Of a stretch of DNA of 64,000 nucleotides, positions 1-10,745 are shown one piece after another. The notes beneath the pieces were generated by a model that did no database searches, was not told the origin of the DNA, and saw only the letters and a program-made list of their open reading frames with translations. A program made the position numbers and the translations under genes. Position 1 is the first letter of the stretch, and each line of letters starts with the position of its first letter. Source of the stretch: Terriglobia bacterium. Lineage in GTDB: Bacteria; Acidobacteriota; Terriglobia; Terriglobales; Acidobacteriaceae. Location of the stretch: NCBI GenBank assembly GCA_020073385.1, contig JAIQFH010000016.1, positions 1 through 64,000 of the forward strand. Direction: 5' to 3'.

Positions 1-124
1 TTCCTCTCAGTTTCTCCACCAGCTCCGCCAGTACTTCCTTGGCTTCTCGCTGCACTGGACGCCGAGCTTTCGCCCGCTTCGCTTTCTGTTCCTTCTTCAT
101 GGCAGACTTGCTATTCTTCTTCAA
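1..124 (-). CDS. Partial small Lys/Arg-rich protein, N-terminal part
   Basis: An open minus-strand frame runs off the left edge of the window. The best start is the TTG at 124, because an AAGGAG Shine-Dalgarno lies 8 nt upstream of it. An in-frame ATG at 100 is the alternative. The visible 41 residues are strongly basic (Lys/Arg-rich to about residue 25) and continue into a helical stretch containing EVLAELVEKLRG. No domain is recognisable. The C-terminus lies outside the window, so function cannot be assigned. The ribosome-binding site is the main argument that it is real. Confidence 0.4.
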   Translation of the reverse strand, partial: MKKNSKSAMKKEQKAKRAKARRPVQREAKEVLAELVEKLRG

Positions 125-224
125 GGGTCGATCTCCTTATCCTTCGGGATTGCACTACGAGTGCTTTGATCACCGGTAGCTTAGCGCGATCCGTGATCGG
201 GGATCGACCTTCTCATCCCATCTC

Positions 225-572
225 ATGGTCGTCGGCCCGTCGACAGCTCTCATCAAGAAGGGAAACGGGAGAATTGAGGTGGGTGGCGCCAGGAGCGGCT
301 TCGTAGGTTCAACCTACGGTGGAGATCTCCACGTTAAAGCGATACCACACGACAATTGGTATCTGACCTCAGTGGCTGGAAGTGTTCGACTCGAACTTCC
401 CTCAACGCCTAAGTTTGAACTGGACGCTTCGACAGAAACGGGCAGGTTTCAGATTGATCTCGACGGCATCGCAAAGCCAGACTCCGACGTCCACCAGTTG
501 CGACAGGACTTTAATGGTGGAGGCAAGCGAATCCAGGTGCATACGGACAGCGGCACGATCATGATCCGATGA
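225..572 (+). pseudogene. C-terminal remnant of a DUF4097-like (adhesin-type beta-repeat) protein
   Basis: The 115-residue frame reads as the C-terminal blades of a DUF4097/putative-adhesin beta solenoid: alternating short beta strands with GNGRIEVGG, GSVRLELP and a terminal TDSGTIMIR, which is how such proteins usually end. Full-length family members have a signal peptide and about 250-350 residues. Here the frame has an in-frame stop at 177-179, no Shine-Dalgarno before the ATG at 225 and no secretion signal. I infer a decayed 3' fragment whose 5' part is gone or out of frame. A short expressed protein cannot be excluded. Confidence 0.5.
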
Positions 573-712
573 TGGCCGAGTTCTTCGGCTACAACAACAA
601 CGGAAGAAAGTCCCAGACAGCCTGCGATAGCAGATCAAGACGTGCCAGCGCCAACTCTGAGCCATCGTGAGTGCCGATCGTCCTCTTCGATTGTCGAGGA
701 GAACGATTTCGG

Positions 713-740
713 TTGACTCTGCTGTCCATTATTTTATACT
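713..740 (+). promoter_or_regulatory. Sigma-70-type promoter of perR
   Basis: A TTGACT -35 element (713-718) and a TATACT -10 element (735-740) are separated by 16 bp. Transcription would start near 746-748, only about 12 nt before the perR ATG. The message would be nearly leaderless, which fits the absence of a Shine-Dalgarno. Confidence 0.6.
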
Positions 741-741
741 G

Positions 742-760
742 ATTATTATTCAATAATTAT
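742..760. promoter_or_regulatory. PerR-box-like operator overlapping the perR start codon
   Basis: An AT-rich 19-bp inverted repeat (16 of 19 positions symmetric, centre at 751) lies directly after the -10 element and includes the first two bases of the perR ATG. It resembles the known 7-1-7 PerR box (TTATAATNATTATAA). Placed over the transcription start, it should block RNA polymerase when bound, giving negative autoregulation of perR and control of katG if the two are co-transcribed. Confidence 0.6.
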
Positions 761-1187
761 GCGTCTCACCCACGAGCAGTTTCGTGAGCTGGCGGCGAAG
801 CATGGTTTGGCAGTCACGCACCAGCGGCAAGTAGTTTATGAGGCTGTCATTGCTTCCCACGGACACTATTCCCCTGAAGACATTTATGCTGCGGTCCGGC
901 GTCGCATTCCATCTATTTCTCTCGCCACCGTGTACAACAATCTGCGGCTTTTCATCGAGTGCGGATTGCTGCGAGAGGTTACTCCTCATGCTTCCACGTT
1001 GCGCGTGGACGGCAATCTCGAACCTCACCATCACCTGGTCTGCTCCCGCTGCAAATCGGTGCAGGACATCGAAGGAGACTTCATCGATTTGAAGCGGCTA
1101 TCCCGGCAACTGCCGGTCGGCTTTGATCTGACGCAGCCGTTGATCGAGGTCTTTGGCCTCTGTCGCAGCTGCAGTGCCAAAAAATAG
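759..1187 (+). CDS. perR: Peroxide-responsive repressor PerR (Fur family)
   Basis: This 142-residue protein has the Fur-family architecture: an N-terminal winged helix (about residues 1-80, with HGLAVTHQRQVVYEAV and the recognition-helix sequence SLATVYNNLRLF) and a C-terminal dimerisation/metal domain. The structural zinc cysteines are C95/C98 and C135/C138. The regulatory metal site can be read as H36, D84, H90, H92 and D103. An Asp at the D84 position is typical of PerR rather than Fur, and peroxide oxidation of the histidines releases DNA. It sits 44 bp upstream of katG on the same strand, the expected target. There is no ribosome-binding site, and the start overlaps the operator-like palindrome. 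Confidence 0.92.
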   Translation: MRLTHEQFRELAAKHGLAVTHQRQVVYEAVIASHGHYSPEDIYAAVRRRIPSISLATVYNNLRLFIECGLLREVTPHASTLRVDGNLEPHHHLVCSRCKSVQDIEGDFIDLKRLSRQLPVGFDLTQPLIEVFGLCRSCSAKK

Positions 1188-1225
1188 TTTTTTCAAGCAG
1201 TGCGCAATCAATCATCGAAGGATGA

Positions 1226-3484
<2,259 letters not shown>

Positions 3485-3573
3485 GCTTGGCGAAGAAGAA
3501 CTCTGTCAAGTTCGTGCTGTTTCTGTTGTCTGGATCGGCTAAGCCGAAATCGTCAGTTTTCTTGGCTCGCCGG

Positions 3574-3594
3574 GGGGGCGCATCGCGCGCCCCC
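3574..3594. terminator. GC-rich hairpin between convergent katG and guaD
   Basis: An 8-bp perfect stem (GGGGGCGC/GCGCCCCC) with a 5-nt loop lies in the 205-bp gap between two convergent genes. It lacks a T-tract on either side, so it is not a classical intrinsic terminator, but its place fits a shared transcript end. Confidence 0.4.
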
Positions 3595-3689
3595 AAGCCG
3601 CCCTTGCAGTAGAGCGCATGTCTGGCAGGGACATTGGTCAACCGCGAAAATCGAACTGCCCGATTTCTGGAAACTGTTGTGGTCGCGGC

Positions 3690-4157
3690 CTAGTATGGTA
3701 TCTTGTTCGGCTTTTCCTGCCAGGCGTGGAAGGCAGCGAGCGCTTGTTCGCGCATCATCTGCAGCATGGGAATCTTGCGCTGCGGTAAAGGCTGGGCGAA
3801 CTCGCGGTAGATGAAGGAGTCGTCAAAACCGACTTTGGCTGCGTCGGCGGCAAGGTTGCCGAAATGAATTCGACTGAGTTGTGCCCAATAGATCGCACCC
3901 AGACACATCGGGCAGGGTTCACAGGAGGTGTAGATCTCGCAGTCCTTTAGCGCGAACGACTTCAGTTGGGCGCAAGCGCCGCGAATGGCGACAACCTCGG
4001 CGTGCGCGGTGGGATCGTTCGTGACCGTGACGCGATTGACGCCCTCAGCGATGATGTTGCCGTCTTTCACGATGACGGCGCCGAAAGGGCCACCCTGACC
4101 AGAAAAAACGTTATCGAGGGAGAGTTGAATGGCGCGAGCCATGAAAGGGTTATCCAT
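3690..4157 (-). CDS. guaD: Guanine deaminase (cytidine-deaminase fold)
   Basis: The enzyme deaminates guanine to xanthine. The 155-residue protein from the ATG at 4157 has the zinc deaminase signature: TAHAE (ligand H52, proton shuttle E54) and CEPCPMC (ligands C82, C85), in register with Bacillus subtilis GuaD, together with the family-typical PCPMCLGAIYWAQ and GFDDSFIYREF. The frame stays open upstream to 4367 but that stretch has no family similarity, so the internal ATG is preferred; its ribosome-binding site is weak. It lies downstream of adenosine deaminase and a permease remnant on the same strand, forming a purine-salvage group. TadA is the alternative but fits less well. Confidence 0.88.
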   Translation of the reverse strand: MDNPFMARAIQLSLDNVFSGQGGPFGAVIVKDGNIIAEGVNRVTVTNDPTAHAEVVAIRGACAQLKSFALKDCEIYTSCEPCPMCLGAIYWAQLSRIHFGNLAADAAKVGFDDSFIYREFAQPLPQRKIPMLQMMREQALAAFHAWQEKPNKIPY

Positions 4158-4350
4158 GCGTTTTCGCTCGTTGCTGCGTGCGGTGCCTATTCCGGCAACC
4201 GCGAATCCGCGCCAATGGGTCGACATGGACTCGTTCGCCGCCGTTTCGCTGAGAAGGGAGTATAAGCCGGATCGTTGAAAATGATAAGACCGTTCCGGAA
4301 TGCGGAGGATCGGGCTTTTCGCAATGAAAACCATGAGCCTTCCGGATAGG

Positions 4351-4518
4351 CTACAGTCCCAACACACCCCCGCGTCCTCTCCTAGTTTCGAACATGGTGA
4401 CCACGACGATCTTCACCGGAATCGGTGCCGCAGGAACCGCGGATTGACCACTCAGAGGAACGGCGGTCAGCGTAGGCAAGAAGAGACCGGCGAGCACCCG
4501 TCGAGCCAAAGCTGTCAT
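4351..4518 (-). pseudogene. Truncated purine nucleoside permease (NUP family), N-terminal fragment
   Basis: A 55-codon frame starts at an ATG that overlaps the add stop codon by 4 nt (ATGA), as in translational coupling. It encodes a signal peptide (LARRVLAGLFLPTL...SGQS) followed by IPVKIVVVTMFET, which is how proteins of the purine nucleoside permease family begin (family knowledge). Those proteins then run about 300 residues more; here the frame ends at 4351 after an unrelated short tail. I could not find the rest in the 190 bp before guaD. The remnant suggests deletion of a permease gene from an add-nup-guaD operon. Confidence 0.6.
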
Positions 4519-5597
4519 TTTGATGCTATCTCCCGAATTCGCGCATAGCCAGGCTTAATCGTCTTGTAAATCAGGTCACAGCGTTGGTCGTAGGGCAGGA
4601 ACGCACTTTTCATCGCGTTGATAGAAATCTTCTCGAAGTCGTCGAGTGTAAGCCCGAAGGTTTCGGCAGCAGCTTCAAATTCCCGGGTCATCGAGGTGGC
4701 GCTCATCAGCCGGTTATCGGTGTTGAGTGTGACGCGAAACTTTTGTTGATAGAGAATCTTGAAGGGATGCTGTTCGAGACTGGGCGTCGCACCCGTGTGG
4801 ACGTTGCTGAGGAGGCAAAGTTCGAGTGGAATACGCTTGTCGAGCACATACTGCGCAAGATCACCCAGTTTGACCGCCTCTCCGTCTGCAATAGCGATGT
4901 CGTCGATCAGGCGCGTACCATGGCCGATTCGGTGCGCCCCACAATACTGGATCGCTTGCCAGATCGATTCCTTGCCGAATCCCTCCCCCGCATGAATCGT
5001 GATATTGAAATTCTCTCGCTGAATATAGTGAAAGGCGTCAACATGCTTCTTCGGCGGAAAGCCACCCTCCTCGCCAGCGAGGTCGAAACCAACGACTCCA
5101 CGCTCACGGAAGTCGACCGCCAATTCTGCCATTTCGAGCGAGACATTCAGGTTGCGCATCGCACAGATGATGAGTCCCGAGCGGATGCCGAATTCCTGGC
5201 GGCCGCGTGTCATTCCCCGGAGCACTGCCGAGACCACCTGCTGATGTGTCAGTCCCTTGCGAGTATGAAAAATGGGTGCGAAGCGAGTTTCGTAGTAGAC
5301 GACGCCGTCGCGACTGAGATCCTCGGCCTGCTCATAAGCGACTCGTTCCAGCGCCTCCTCCGTCTGCATCACTGCAATCGTGTGCCGAAACCCCTCCAGG
5401 TATTTCGCCAGGCTGCCCTGGTTCGCCCCTTGATGAAACCAAGCCGCCAATTCCGTCGCGTCAGTAGTGGGCAATTCCGCGTAACGAATCCTGGCAGCCA
5501 GTTCGATCACGGTGCGCGGCCGTAATACGCCGTCCAAGTGCTCGTGGAGCAAAACCTTCGGCAAACTCTGAAGCGCCGACTTTTCGAGTTTGGGCAA
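4515..5597 (-). CDS. add: Adenosine deaminase
   Basis: The enzyme converts adenosine to inosine. The 360-residue protein shows the metal-dependent TIM-barrel motifs in order: LLHEHLDG near residue 18 (zinc ligands H18 and H20), DLAGEEGGFP, TIHAGEGFG (catalytic region), HRIGHGTRL and LNTDNRLMS (the NTD Asp that binds zinc). The NTDNR variant replaces the common NTDDP. Start: a TTG at 5597 preceded closely by AGAAGG. The close spacing makes the exact start uncertain, but the first residues fit the family. Its stop overlaps the start of the permease remnant, and guanine deaminase follows, so the cluster is for nucleoside/nucleobase salvage. Confidence 0.93.
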   Translation of the reverse strand: MPKLEKSALQSLPKVLLHEHLDGVLRPRTVIELAARIRYAELPTTDATELAAWFHQGANQGSLAKYLEGFRHTIAVMQTEEALERVAYEQAEDLSRDGVVYYETRFAPIFHTRKGLTHQQVVSAVLRGMTRGRQEFGIRSGLIICAMRNLNVSLEMAELAVDFRERGVVGFDLAGEEGGFPPKKHVDAFHYIQRENFNITIHAGEGFGKESIWQAIQYCGAHRIGHGTRLIDDIAIADGEAVKLGDLAQYVLDKRIPLELCLLSNVHTGATPSLEQHPFKILYQQKFRVTLNTDNRLMSATSMTREFEAAAETFGLTLDDFEKISINAMKSAFLPYDQRCDLIYKTIKPGYARIREIASK

Positions 5598-5692
5598 GAG
5601 CCTTCTCGCTCGTATTGCAAGATTCGGTGAGTGAGGAATTGTATCTCAGGTGTGGTTGTGAGTCGTGGAGGATTCCCATCACCGTTGGTGGT

Positions 5693-5706
5693 GTGGTGTA
5701 CACTAC
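5693..5706. promoter_or_regulatory. Operator-like dyad upstream of add
   Basis: GTGGTGTACACTAC is a 14-bp near-perfect inverted repeat (core GTGTACAC) about 90 bp upstream of the add start in the 242-bp gap before the response-regulator gene. It could be a repressor site for the purine group. This is inference from symmetry only. Confidence 0.25.
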
Positions 5707-5839
5707 AGTCCACTCGCGCAGGCTTGGCGAGTATAAGTTGAAGTTTGTGGATCGACTCTAACCAGATGTCCGTGGAAACGCTTGCCCCGGACGGTATTTT
5801 CCCTGGAGGTATCGGCAATCGGTTTCACGCCCTGTGGCT

Positions 5840-6532
5840 TTACTTGCCGTCTCGACCCATGAATCGGTAGCCAACTCCAGACACCGCAAGAATCAAATCG
5901 GGTTTCTTGGGATTTTGCTCAAGCTTTTGCCGCAAACTAGCAATGTGTGTGTCGACGGTTCGGGTGAACGTATCTGCGTCATAGCCCCAGACCGCCCGGA
6001 GAAGTTCGTCTCGCGGCACCGTGGTACCTGCCCGCTCCATCAAATAGCGAAGAAGTTGGAATTCGCGCGCAGTGAGATAGATAGGCTTTCCGTCCCGCGT
6101 CACCTGACCTTCCCGTACATCCACGCGAACGGCTCCAAACTGATGGATGCCTTGACCGGTATGGATGGGAACCCGTCGCAGTAAGACCTCAATTCGGGCC
6201 AGCAGTTCTGACGCCTCGAATGGTTTGGTCACATAATCATCGGCGCCAAGTTTGAGGCCCACCACCTTATCGACCGTTTCATTCCTGACCGTGAGGAGCA
6301 GAATCGGAGTGGCCATCCCGGCTGCGCGGATATCGCGGCAGACATCAAGACCATTGCGGCGGGGAAGCATGACATCCAAAATGATGAGATCAAACGGATG
6401 ACTCGAGGCCTTGTCGAAGCCTTCACGACCATCTGAAGCGGTTTCCACCACGTACCCTTCGCTGCGCAAACGGTCGCTAAGAGTGGTCCGCAACGCTTTT
6501 TCATCCTCGACCAACAGAATGCTTTCATTCAT
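5840..6532 (-). CDS. OmpR/PhoB-type response regulator
   Basis: This 230-residue transcription factor has a receiver domain (1-120) with acidic pocket E9/D10/E11, phosphoacceptor D53 in LIILDVMLP, and KPF in the switch region. A winged-helix DNA-binding domain follows (about 130-228; REFQLLRYLMERAG, VPRDELLRAVWGY, TRTVDTHIASLRQKLE). Its start lies inside the end of the sensor-kinase gene (8-nt overlap), so the two are translationally coupled. Target genes are not evident; the secreted-protein operon at 8.7-11.3 kb is a neighbour on the same strand. Confidence 0.93.
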   Translation of the reverse strand: MNESILLVEDEKALRTTLSDRLRSEGYVVETASDGREGFDKASSHPFDLIILDVMLPRRNGLDVCRDIRAAGMATPILLLTVRNETVDKVVGLKLGADDYVTKPFEASELLARIEVLLRRVPIHTGQGIHQFGAVRVDVREGQVTRDGKPIYLTAREFQLLRYLMERAGTTVPRDELLRAVWGYDADTFTRTVDTHIASLRQKLEQNPKKPDLILAVSGVGYRFMGRDGK

Positions 6533-8480
6533 TCTCCGTCCCCTTTTCCCTTGTCGAACTCATGGCTGTTAGTTCACCCTGCTGAGAATCGGCAGCCAGT
6601 AAATGCAGCGTAAAGACACTCCCCGCCCCAACTTCGCTGTTCACGGAAAGGCTGCCACCCATGGCCTCGGCCAAGTGCTTGCAAACCGAAAGCCCCAAAC
6701 CTGTTCCAGGAATCTGGGCACGCCTGGCCTCTGGACTGCGGTAAAAAGGCTCAAATATCTGCTTCAACTCCGAGCTATGGATGCCGATTCCGCGGTCTTG
6801 AACACTGATGGCAACTTCCTTCCCGCTTTCCGTCGTTTGCACGCAGGCAGAGATGCGAATGCGGCGATCGGTTCCGCCGTACTTGATCGCGTTGGTGATC
6901 AGATTCTCCAGGCAGCTGCACACCGCAAGCTGATCACCGAGCACGCACGGCAAGGCTGGTTCAATGACCTGTTCAATAGTGCAGGACGTTTCGATGATCA
7001 GGGTCGCCATATTCTTGTGAACGCGCTGCAGAATTTCTGAGATCTGAAGCGGGCGTATGTTGTAACGATCTTTTCCGCTGCGGATGGACGCGAAAAGCAA
7101 GATGCGGTCTACATACTCCATGAGTTGGCGGCTCTGGCCCATCACCATCGAACCGTACTCGGCGAGATCAGATTTGCCTTGGATGACTCCGTCCCTGATA
7201 TTCTCGGCTGCAGAGAAGATGGCAGTCAGGGGCGTTCGCAACTCGTGGGAGACCGAAGCGACGAAATCCATTTGCAGTCTGTTAAACTTCTGCGCCCGAA
7301 TACCCGCCATCGTAAGCAGTGCCATCGTGAGAGCGAGGAGCAGAAGGAGGAAAGCGCTCACTGCCAGGTTCTTCTGCCGTACTCCGTTGATGACATCCTG
7401 CAGAGGACCGGCACGACGCTGGATCACAAATATCCAGGGACTCGGATGAGACTCGTACTCGATCACTCGAAACCACGCTGACCCGTAGAAATTGTGCCAT
7501 TCCGCGGATCGTAAGGAACGGGCATTCTTGGCTTGATGGATATGATCTTGCGCTTCGTCTTCGGGCCAACCGAAGATGTTCAAACTGGCATCGGCCGTTT
7601 CGAGGTCCTGGCTTCCAAATCCTGGGTCGGAGGAGTAGATCACCTCAGGCTGTGGCTTCCTTGCGACGACAGCCACCTTATAATCAAGTCCTTCCAAGCC
7701 ACCGAAATATCTCGTTGCAAGGTCAGGCAGAATTCGTTTCCGCAGAGCATTCAAATCCAAGACGATCACCATCCAGTCAACAGGACTCTGGCTGTTGAGT
7801 GATCTGCCGTCACGTTGAAATATAGGATGAACAATAGCAGGGACGTCCTCGTCGAATTGCCATCCCGTGTTTGTGGTGACTCCCGGTGAACTTGAGACCG
7901 GGGCGACTTCGGATAAGTTCCCCTCTTTTTGGCGGTGCAGTTGCCAGACGCGTAAGGATGTCGACAGGCTTGTCGAGTTTCCTCGCAGGCGAGCCAGCAG
8001 GGTTTGAAGATTCTGGGGTACCTCGGCGATTTCGATCTTCTTTTTGTCCTCATTCAGACGAAACAATTGTGGCTGGTCATCCAGGTTTGTGTCCCAAATG
8101 TAAACACTCTCAACCAGGTCTGGATTTCTGTAGACGTTGGGCAAGGTTTCATGAGGGAGCGCATTGTTCCATTCCACATAACGCTCCAGGTAGTCGTTCC
8201 AGGTATCTCGCGCGCCAGAATCCGGGCCTACCTGCATAGCGGTACAAATGGCAGAGAATTCGCCATACAGATCGCCGTGCCACTTCATCATGAGGGATTC
8301 AAGTTCGGCGCCAATGCGCGTTTCCGAGGCTGCTGTTGCGTCATTTGTCCACCGGTATTGCAGAAAGGCAAGGGCTGCCAGCAATGCCACCATTCCTGAA
8401 AGGATCAGCGGCCAAAAGCTAAGAATTGCCGTGGGTCGGTTTCGGGGCGAGAGGCTGAGGTCGGAGGGACTCTTTGTCAA
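6525..8480 (-). CDS. Membrane sensor histidine kinase, partner of the adjacent OmpR-type regulator
   Basis: The protein is 651 residues. It has an N-terminal membrane segment (about 22-42, ILSFWPLILSGMVALLAALA), a roughly 320-residue periplasmic sensor region without a recognised fold, a second membrane segment (about 380-402, rich in LLLLLALTMALL), then a HisKA domain with SHELRTPLTA and a complete ATPase domain: N-box ENLITNAIKYGG, G1 DRGIGIH, F-box FEPFYRS, G2 GTGLGLSV. All catalytic boxes are intact. The gene overlaps the response-regulator gene by 8 nt. The 222-bp upstream gap should hold the promoter. The signal sensed is unknown. Confidence 0.93.
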   Translation of the reverse strand: MTKSPSDLSLSPRNRPTAILSFWPLILSGMVALLAALAFLQYRWTNDATAASETRIGAELESLMMKWHGDLYGEFSAICTAMQVGPDSGARDTWNDYLERYVEWNNALPHETLPNVYRNPDLVESVYIWDTNLDDQPQLFRLNEDKKKIEIAEVPQNLQTLLARLRGNSTSLSTSLRVWQLHRQKEGNLSEVAPVSSSPGVTTNTGWQFDEDVPAIVHPIFQRDGRSLNSQSPVDWMVIVLDLNALRKRILPDLATRYFGGLEGLDYKVAVVARKPQPEVIYSSDPGFGSQDLETADASLNIFGWPEDEAQDHIHQAKNARSLRSAEWHNFYGSAWFRVIEYESHPSPWIFVIQRRAGPLQDVINGVRQKNLAVSAFLLLLLALTMALLTMAGIRAQKFNRLQMDFVASVSHELRTPLTAIFSAAENIRDGVIQGKSDLAEYGSMVMGQSRQLMEYVDRILLFASIRSGKDRYNIRPLQISEILQRVHKNMATLIIETSCTIEQVIEPALPCVLGDQLAVCSCLENLITNAIKYGGTDRRIRISACVQTTESGKEVAISVQDRGIGIHSSELKQIFEPFYRSPEARRAQIPGTGLGLSVCKHLAEAMGGSLSVNSEVGAGSVFTLHLLAADSQQGELTAMSSTREKGTENE

Positions 8481-8702
8481 CGGAGGCGCACCTCACTCCC
8501 AGCGTGCAAAGCCAGGGAACTGCATAGATGCTGGAATGACCGGCACCTATAAGCTACACTTGCGGCCTGCAGACCTTTTGCGAAATTGGGGGAGCTGTTC
8601 TCCAGCCGACAACGGTTAACTTATTCGCTAACTGGTCGTATTCTCGTATGCCCTATTCTGGCTGTCAAGAACTGGGAAGATACGACTCCATGCCCGATTC
8701 CC

Positions 8703-9338
8703 CTACCTCTTGGAAAAGCCCTTGGAGGTAGCTTTCTGGGGAGCGGAGATCTTGTAATCTAACGGAACGGTAAACAAATCTGCCGCTTGTTCCCCCTCAT
8801 TAATATTGCGTAATTCTGCGCCGCTGCCGGCGGCTTGCCACTTGACTACAAATTTGAGGGCCTTGTCGACCCAGACGGCGGTCGTAGCAGTCTCAGATGT
8901 GCCCTTGTTCTGGTATTTCACTGTTTCACGGCCGTTTATTACTTCAGGACCGACTTTCTCGCAAACAACTTTGTGCTCAGCAACGCTCTGCCATTTGGCA
9001 CACGCATCATCTGCGCTCTCGACTCGGAAATATTGCGAAGGGGCAGTGGCCAGAGGCTGATAGGCCTTCTTCTTCGGTTGGAGGGCGACCGAGGTGTGCT
9101 CCCTTAGATCCGCCAACAGGATGGTGCCAGTGAGTCCGTTGGTCTCCAGACGAATCTTATCTTTGCTGACGTAAAGCCTTGAGGAAGGATGCGCTGCGCT
9201 GGCACTTCCAGTGGCTGGCGCGTTCACGTTCTTGGTGTCGAGGTACACAACATCTGCGGAGAACTCCTGCGCCTGGCTGATCGTTGAGATCAGACTGACG
9301 AAAAGTGCTGCGATTAAAGTTGTTGCCTTGATTCCCAC
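8703..9338 (-). CDS. Secreted protein of unknown function (LolA/DUF4412-like beta fold suspected)
   Basis: From the GTG at 9338 (AGGAG 7-8 nt upstream) the product is 211 residues. It starts with a clear signal peptide (KATTLIAALFVSLISTISQA, then QE). The frame remains open to 9419 but lacks support there. The mature part alternates beta-type strands (SRLYVSKDKIRLETNG, GTILLADLREHTSVALQPKKKAY, NGRETVKYQNKG, AVWVDKALKFVVKW), a pattern seen in LolA-like and DUF4412 periplasmic proteins that read out bound-ligand or redox state. Two Cys (ADDACAKW and HKVVCEKVG) could form a disulfide. It is last in a probable four-gene operon. Confidence 0.75.
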   Translation of the reverse strand: MGIKATTLIAALFVSLISTISQAQEFSADVVYLDTKNVNAPATGSASAAHPSSRLYVSKDKIRLETNGLTGTILLADLREHTSVALQPKKKAYQPLATAPSQYFRVESADDACAKWQSVAEHKVVCEKVGPEVINGRETVKYQNKGTSETATTAVWVDKALKFVVKWQAAGSGAELRNINEGEQAADLFTVPLDYKISAPQKATSKGFSKR

Positions 9339-9440
9339 GGTTGGTCTCCTGCGAAATGAATGATGGCTATTCACACCGGCCAGCCATGGGGGAGATGTTT
9401 TTGGAGCTGGGCTGATCATTGAAGCCGACGGGAAAAGTGC

Positions 9441-9923
9441 CTATTTTGGGTTAGTGACTTTGAGCCAATCCTCGACGCTCTTTTGGTCCGGTGCGGGTCC
9501 CACTCTTCGCACCGCGAGCGGATCGTACTTCTTCTTTTGCTCGTCGTTGAGAACAGCGCGGATTTGCTCCACCGTATGGTCTTGAAGGGCCCGAAAACGC
9601 TCGATCCGGGTGCCTCCCGAAATTGAGGAGTCCAGTCGAATGCGCAGGGTCTCCTGCTGCCGTTGTTCCAAAATCTTCTTTACGGCAACCTTCTGCGCCT
9701 CGTTCAGCTCAAGGCTTCTGGCTAACACTTTGACTCGATCATCAATAGTGGGTCTGTGGCCGCGTTGCGCGAAAGCGGGCGCACTCAGCAAAAGGACCGG
9801 GACTACCAGCGCCAGACACAAAAGCGCTCTGAGGGAACAGCTGCGCAGCTTCGCTGCAAAGGTCTTATTGTAGCTTGGCAAAGCGTGAGTCCTCCACCCG
9901 AGGATTGACGGCAACATTCTCAA
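9441..9923 (-). CDS. Secreted Spy/CpxP-like helical protein
   Basis: The 160-residue frame has a hydrophobic export segment (CSLRALLCLALVVPVLLLSAPAFA, about residues 28-52) and then a helical hairpin with LELNEAQKVAVKKILEQRQQ and AVLNDEQKKKYD, similar to the LTxxQ helices of periplasmic Spy/CpxP-type chaperones. Annotated from 9923 it would overlap the upstream gene by 59 bp and carry a long pre-signal extension. A start closer to the signal peptide (a Leu or Val codon near 9840-9850) is plausible, but no good ribosome-binding site separates the options. A role in envelope stress or metal protection is an inference from the family only. Confidence 0.65.
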   Translation of the reverse strand: MRMLPSILGWRTHALPSYNKTFAAKLRSCSLRALLCLALVVPVLLLSAPAFAQRGHRPTIDDRVKVLARSLELNEAQKVAVKKILEQRQQETLRIRLDSSISGGTRIERFRALQDHTVEQIRAVLNDEQKKKYDPLAVRRVGPAPDQKSVEDWLKVTNPK

Positions 9924-10692
9924 TCTCGATTTTCTCTGTTTGCTTGACTCCCTGCACTTTCGTCTCCATGACGTAGGGTATCATCAAGCCGCTCACCGTC
10001 CTGTAGTCCCGATAATAGGTCTCTACCTGGTGGTACTTGCCGTCCAGGCGGCGGGGCGTGCCTTCAATCTTGGTCTCGAGGAAAGTATTCGCATCTACCC
10101 ACAGGTGTAGGGTCTGTCCGTCCTTAAAGGAAAGCTTCAGGCGATACGCGTCCTTGCCCTCGACTTTGTCGGTGCCTTCCAGTTCGACCTTGGTTCCTTT
10201 CGCTAGGTGGTCGACAAGATAACCGTCCACGTCGGACTGCAACGCGGCTGCTTTCAACTCATCGGGCGTGTACGTCTCTACTTCGTGCCGGTTAAGGTAC
10301 GGACGCAGTTTCCAGCCGTTGGCGCCATCGTAGACCTGGACAGCAGTCTTTCCACTAAAATCGAGTTCCAATCGTGATTTGCGCACGCGCTTCAGTTCTA
10401 GACGAAATGGCAACTGGACCTGCTCTGTGGGGCGCTTGGGCAGTTGCACACCACCAGTACTCACTCCCTGCACGGGACGCGTCGGGGTCTCATTCCCACC
10501 GGCATCCATCTTGCCGCTCATGGATAGGGTCTGGACTGCCCGCCACGCCTGCAATCCGCCTCGTGCCGCCGCATTCTTCTCGATGATCTGCTCCGCCGTC
10601 AGATTGGCTGCCGAGGAGGGCGCCTCCGCACCCAAGCCGAGGGAAACAGCCAAAGCCAGGAAGCTACCGACTAACACCAGGGTTCGAGACAT
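9865..10692 (-). CDS. LolA-like outer-membrane lipoprotein-sorting family protein
   Basis: This 275-residue protein starts at an ATG with AGGAG 9 nt upstream. It has a signal peptide (TLVLVGSFLALAVSLGLGAEA) and LolA-type periplasmic features: LTAEQIIEKNAAARGGLQAWRAVQTLSMSGKM at the start (read in pieces), paired beta strands, TAVQVYDGANGWKLRPY, HLWVDANTFLETKIEG and a final YRTVSGLMIPYVMETK. The family forms a half-barrel that binds lipids or lipoproteins. Many acidobacterial paralogues have no known partner. It overlaps the downstream Spy-like gene and lies 53 bp after the next upstream gene in the same operon. Confidence 0.8.
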   Translation of the reverse strand: MSRTLVLVGSFLALAVSLGLGAEAPSSAANLTAEQIIEKNAAARGGLQAWRAVQTLSMSGKMDAGGNETPTRPVQGVSTGGVQLPKRPTEQVQLPFRLELKRVRKSRLELDFSGKTAVQVYDGANGWKLRPYLNRHEVETYTPDELKAAALQSDVDGYLVDHLAKGTKVELEGTDKVEGKDAYRLKLSFKDGQTLHLWVDANTFLETKIEGTPRRLDGKYHQVETYYRDYRTVSGLMIPYVMETKVQGVKQTEKIEIENVAVNPRVEDSRFAKLQ

Positions 10693-10745
10693 TGACGATC
10701 ACTCCTGATAATTATAGCTCGTGACTTGTGGGGGATTGGGGGATG

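Noticed and set aside
4584-5525. 313-codon plus-strand open frame
   Set aside because: It is antisense to adenosine deaminase, whose motifs are complete. The frame has no domain, no ribosome-binding site and an amino-acid composition typical of a GC-rich shadow.
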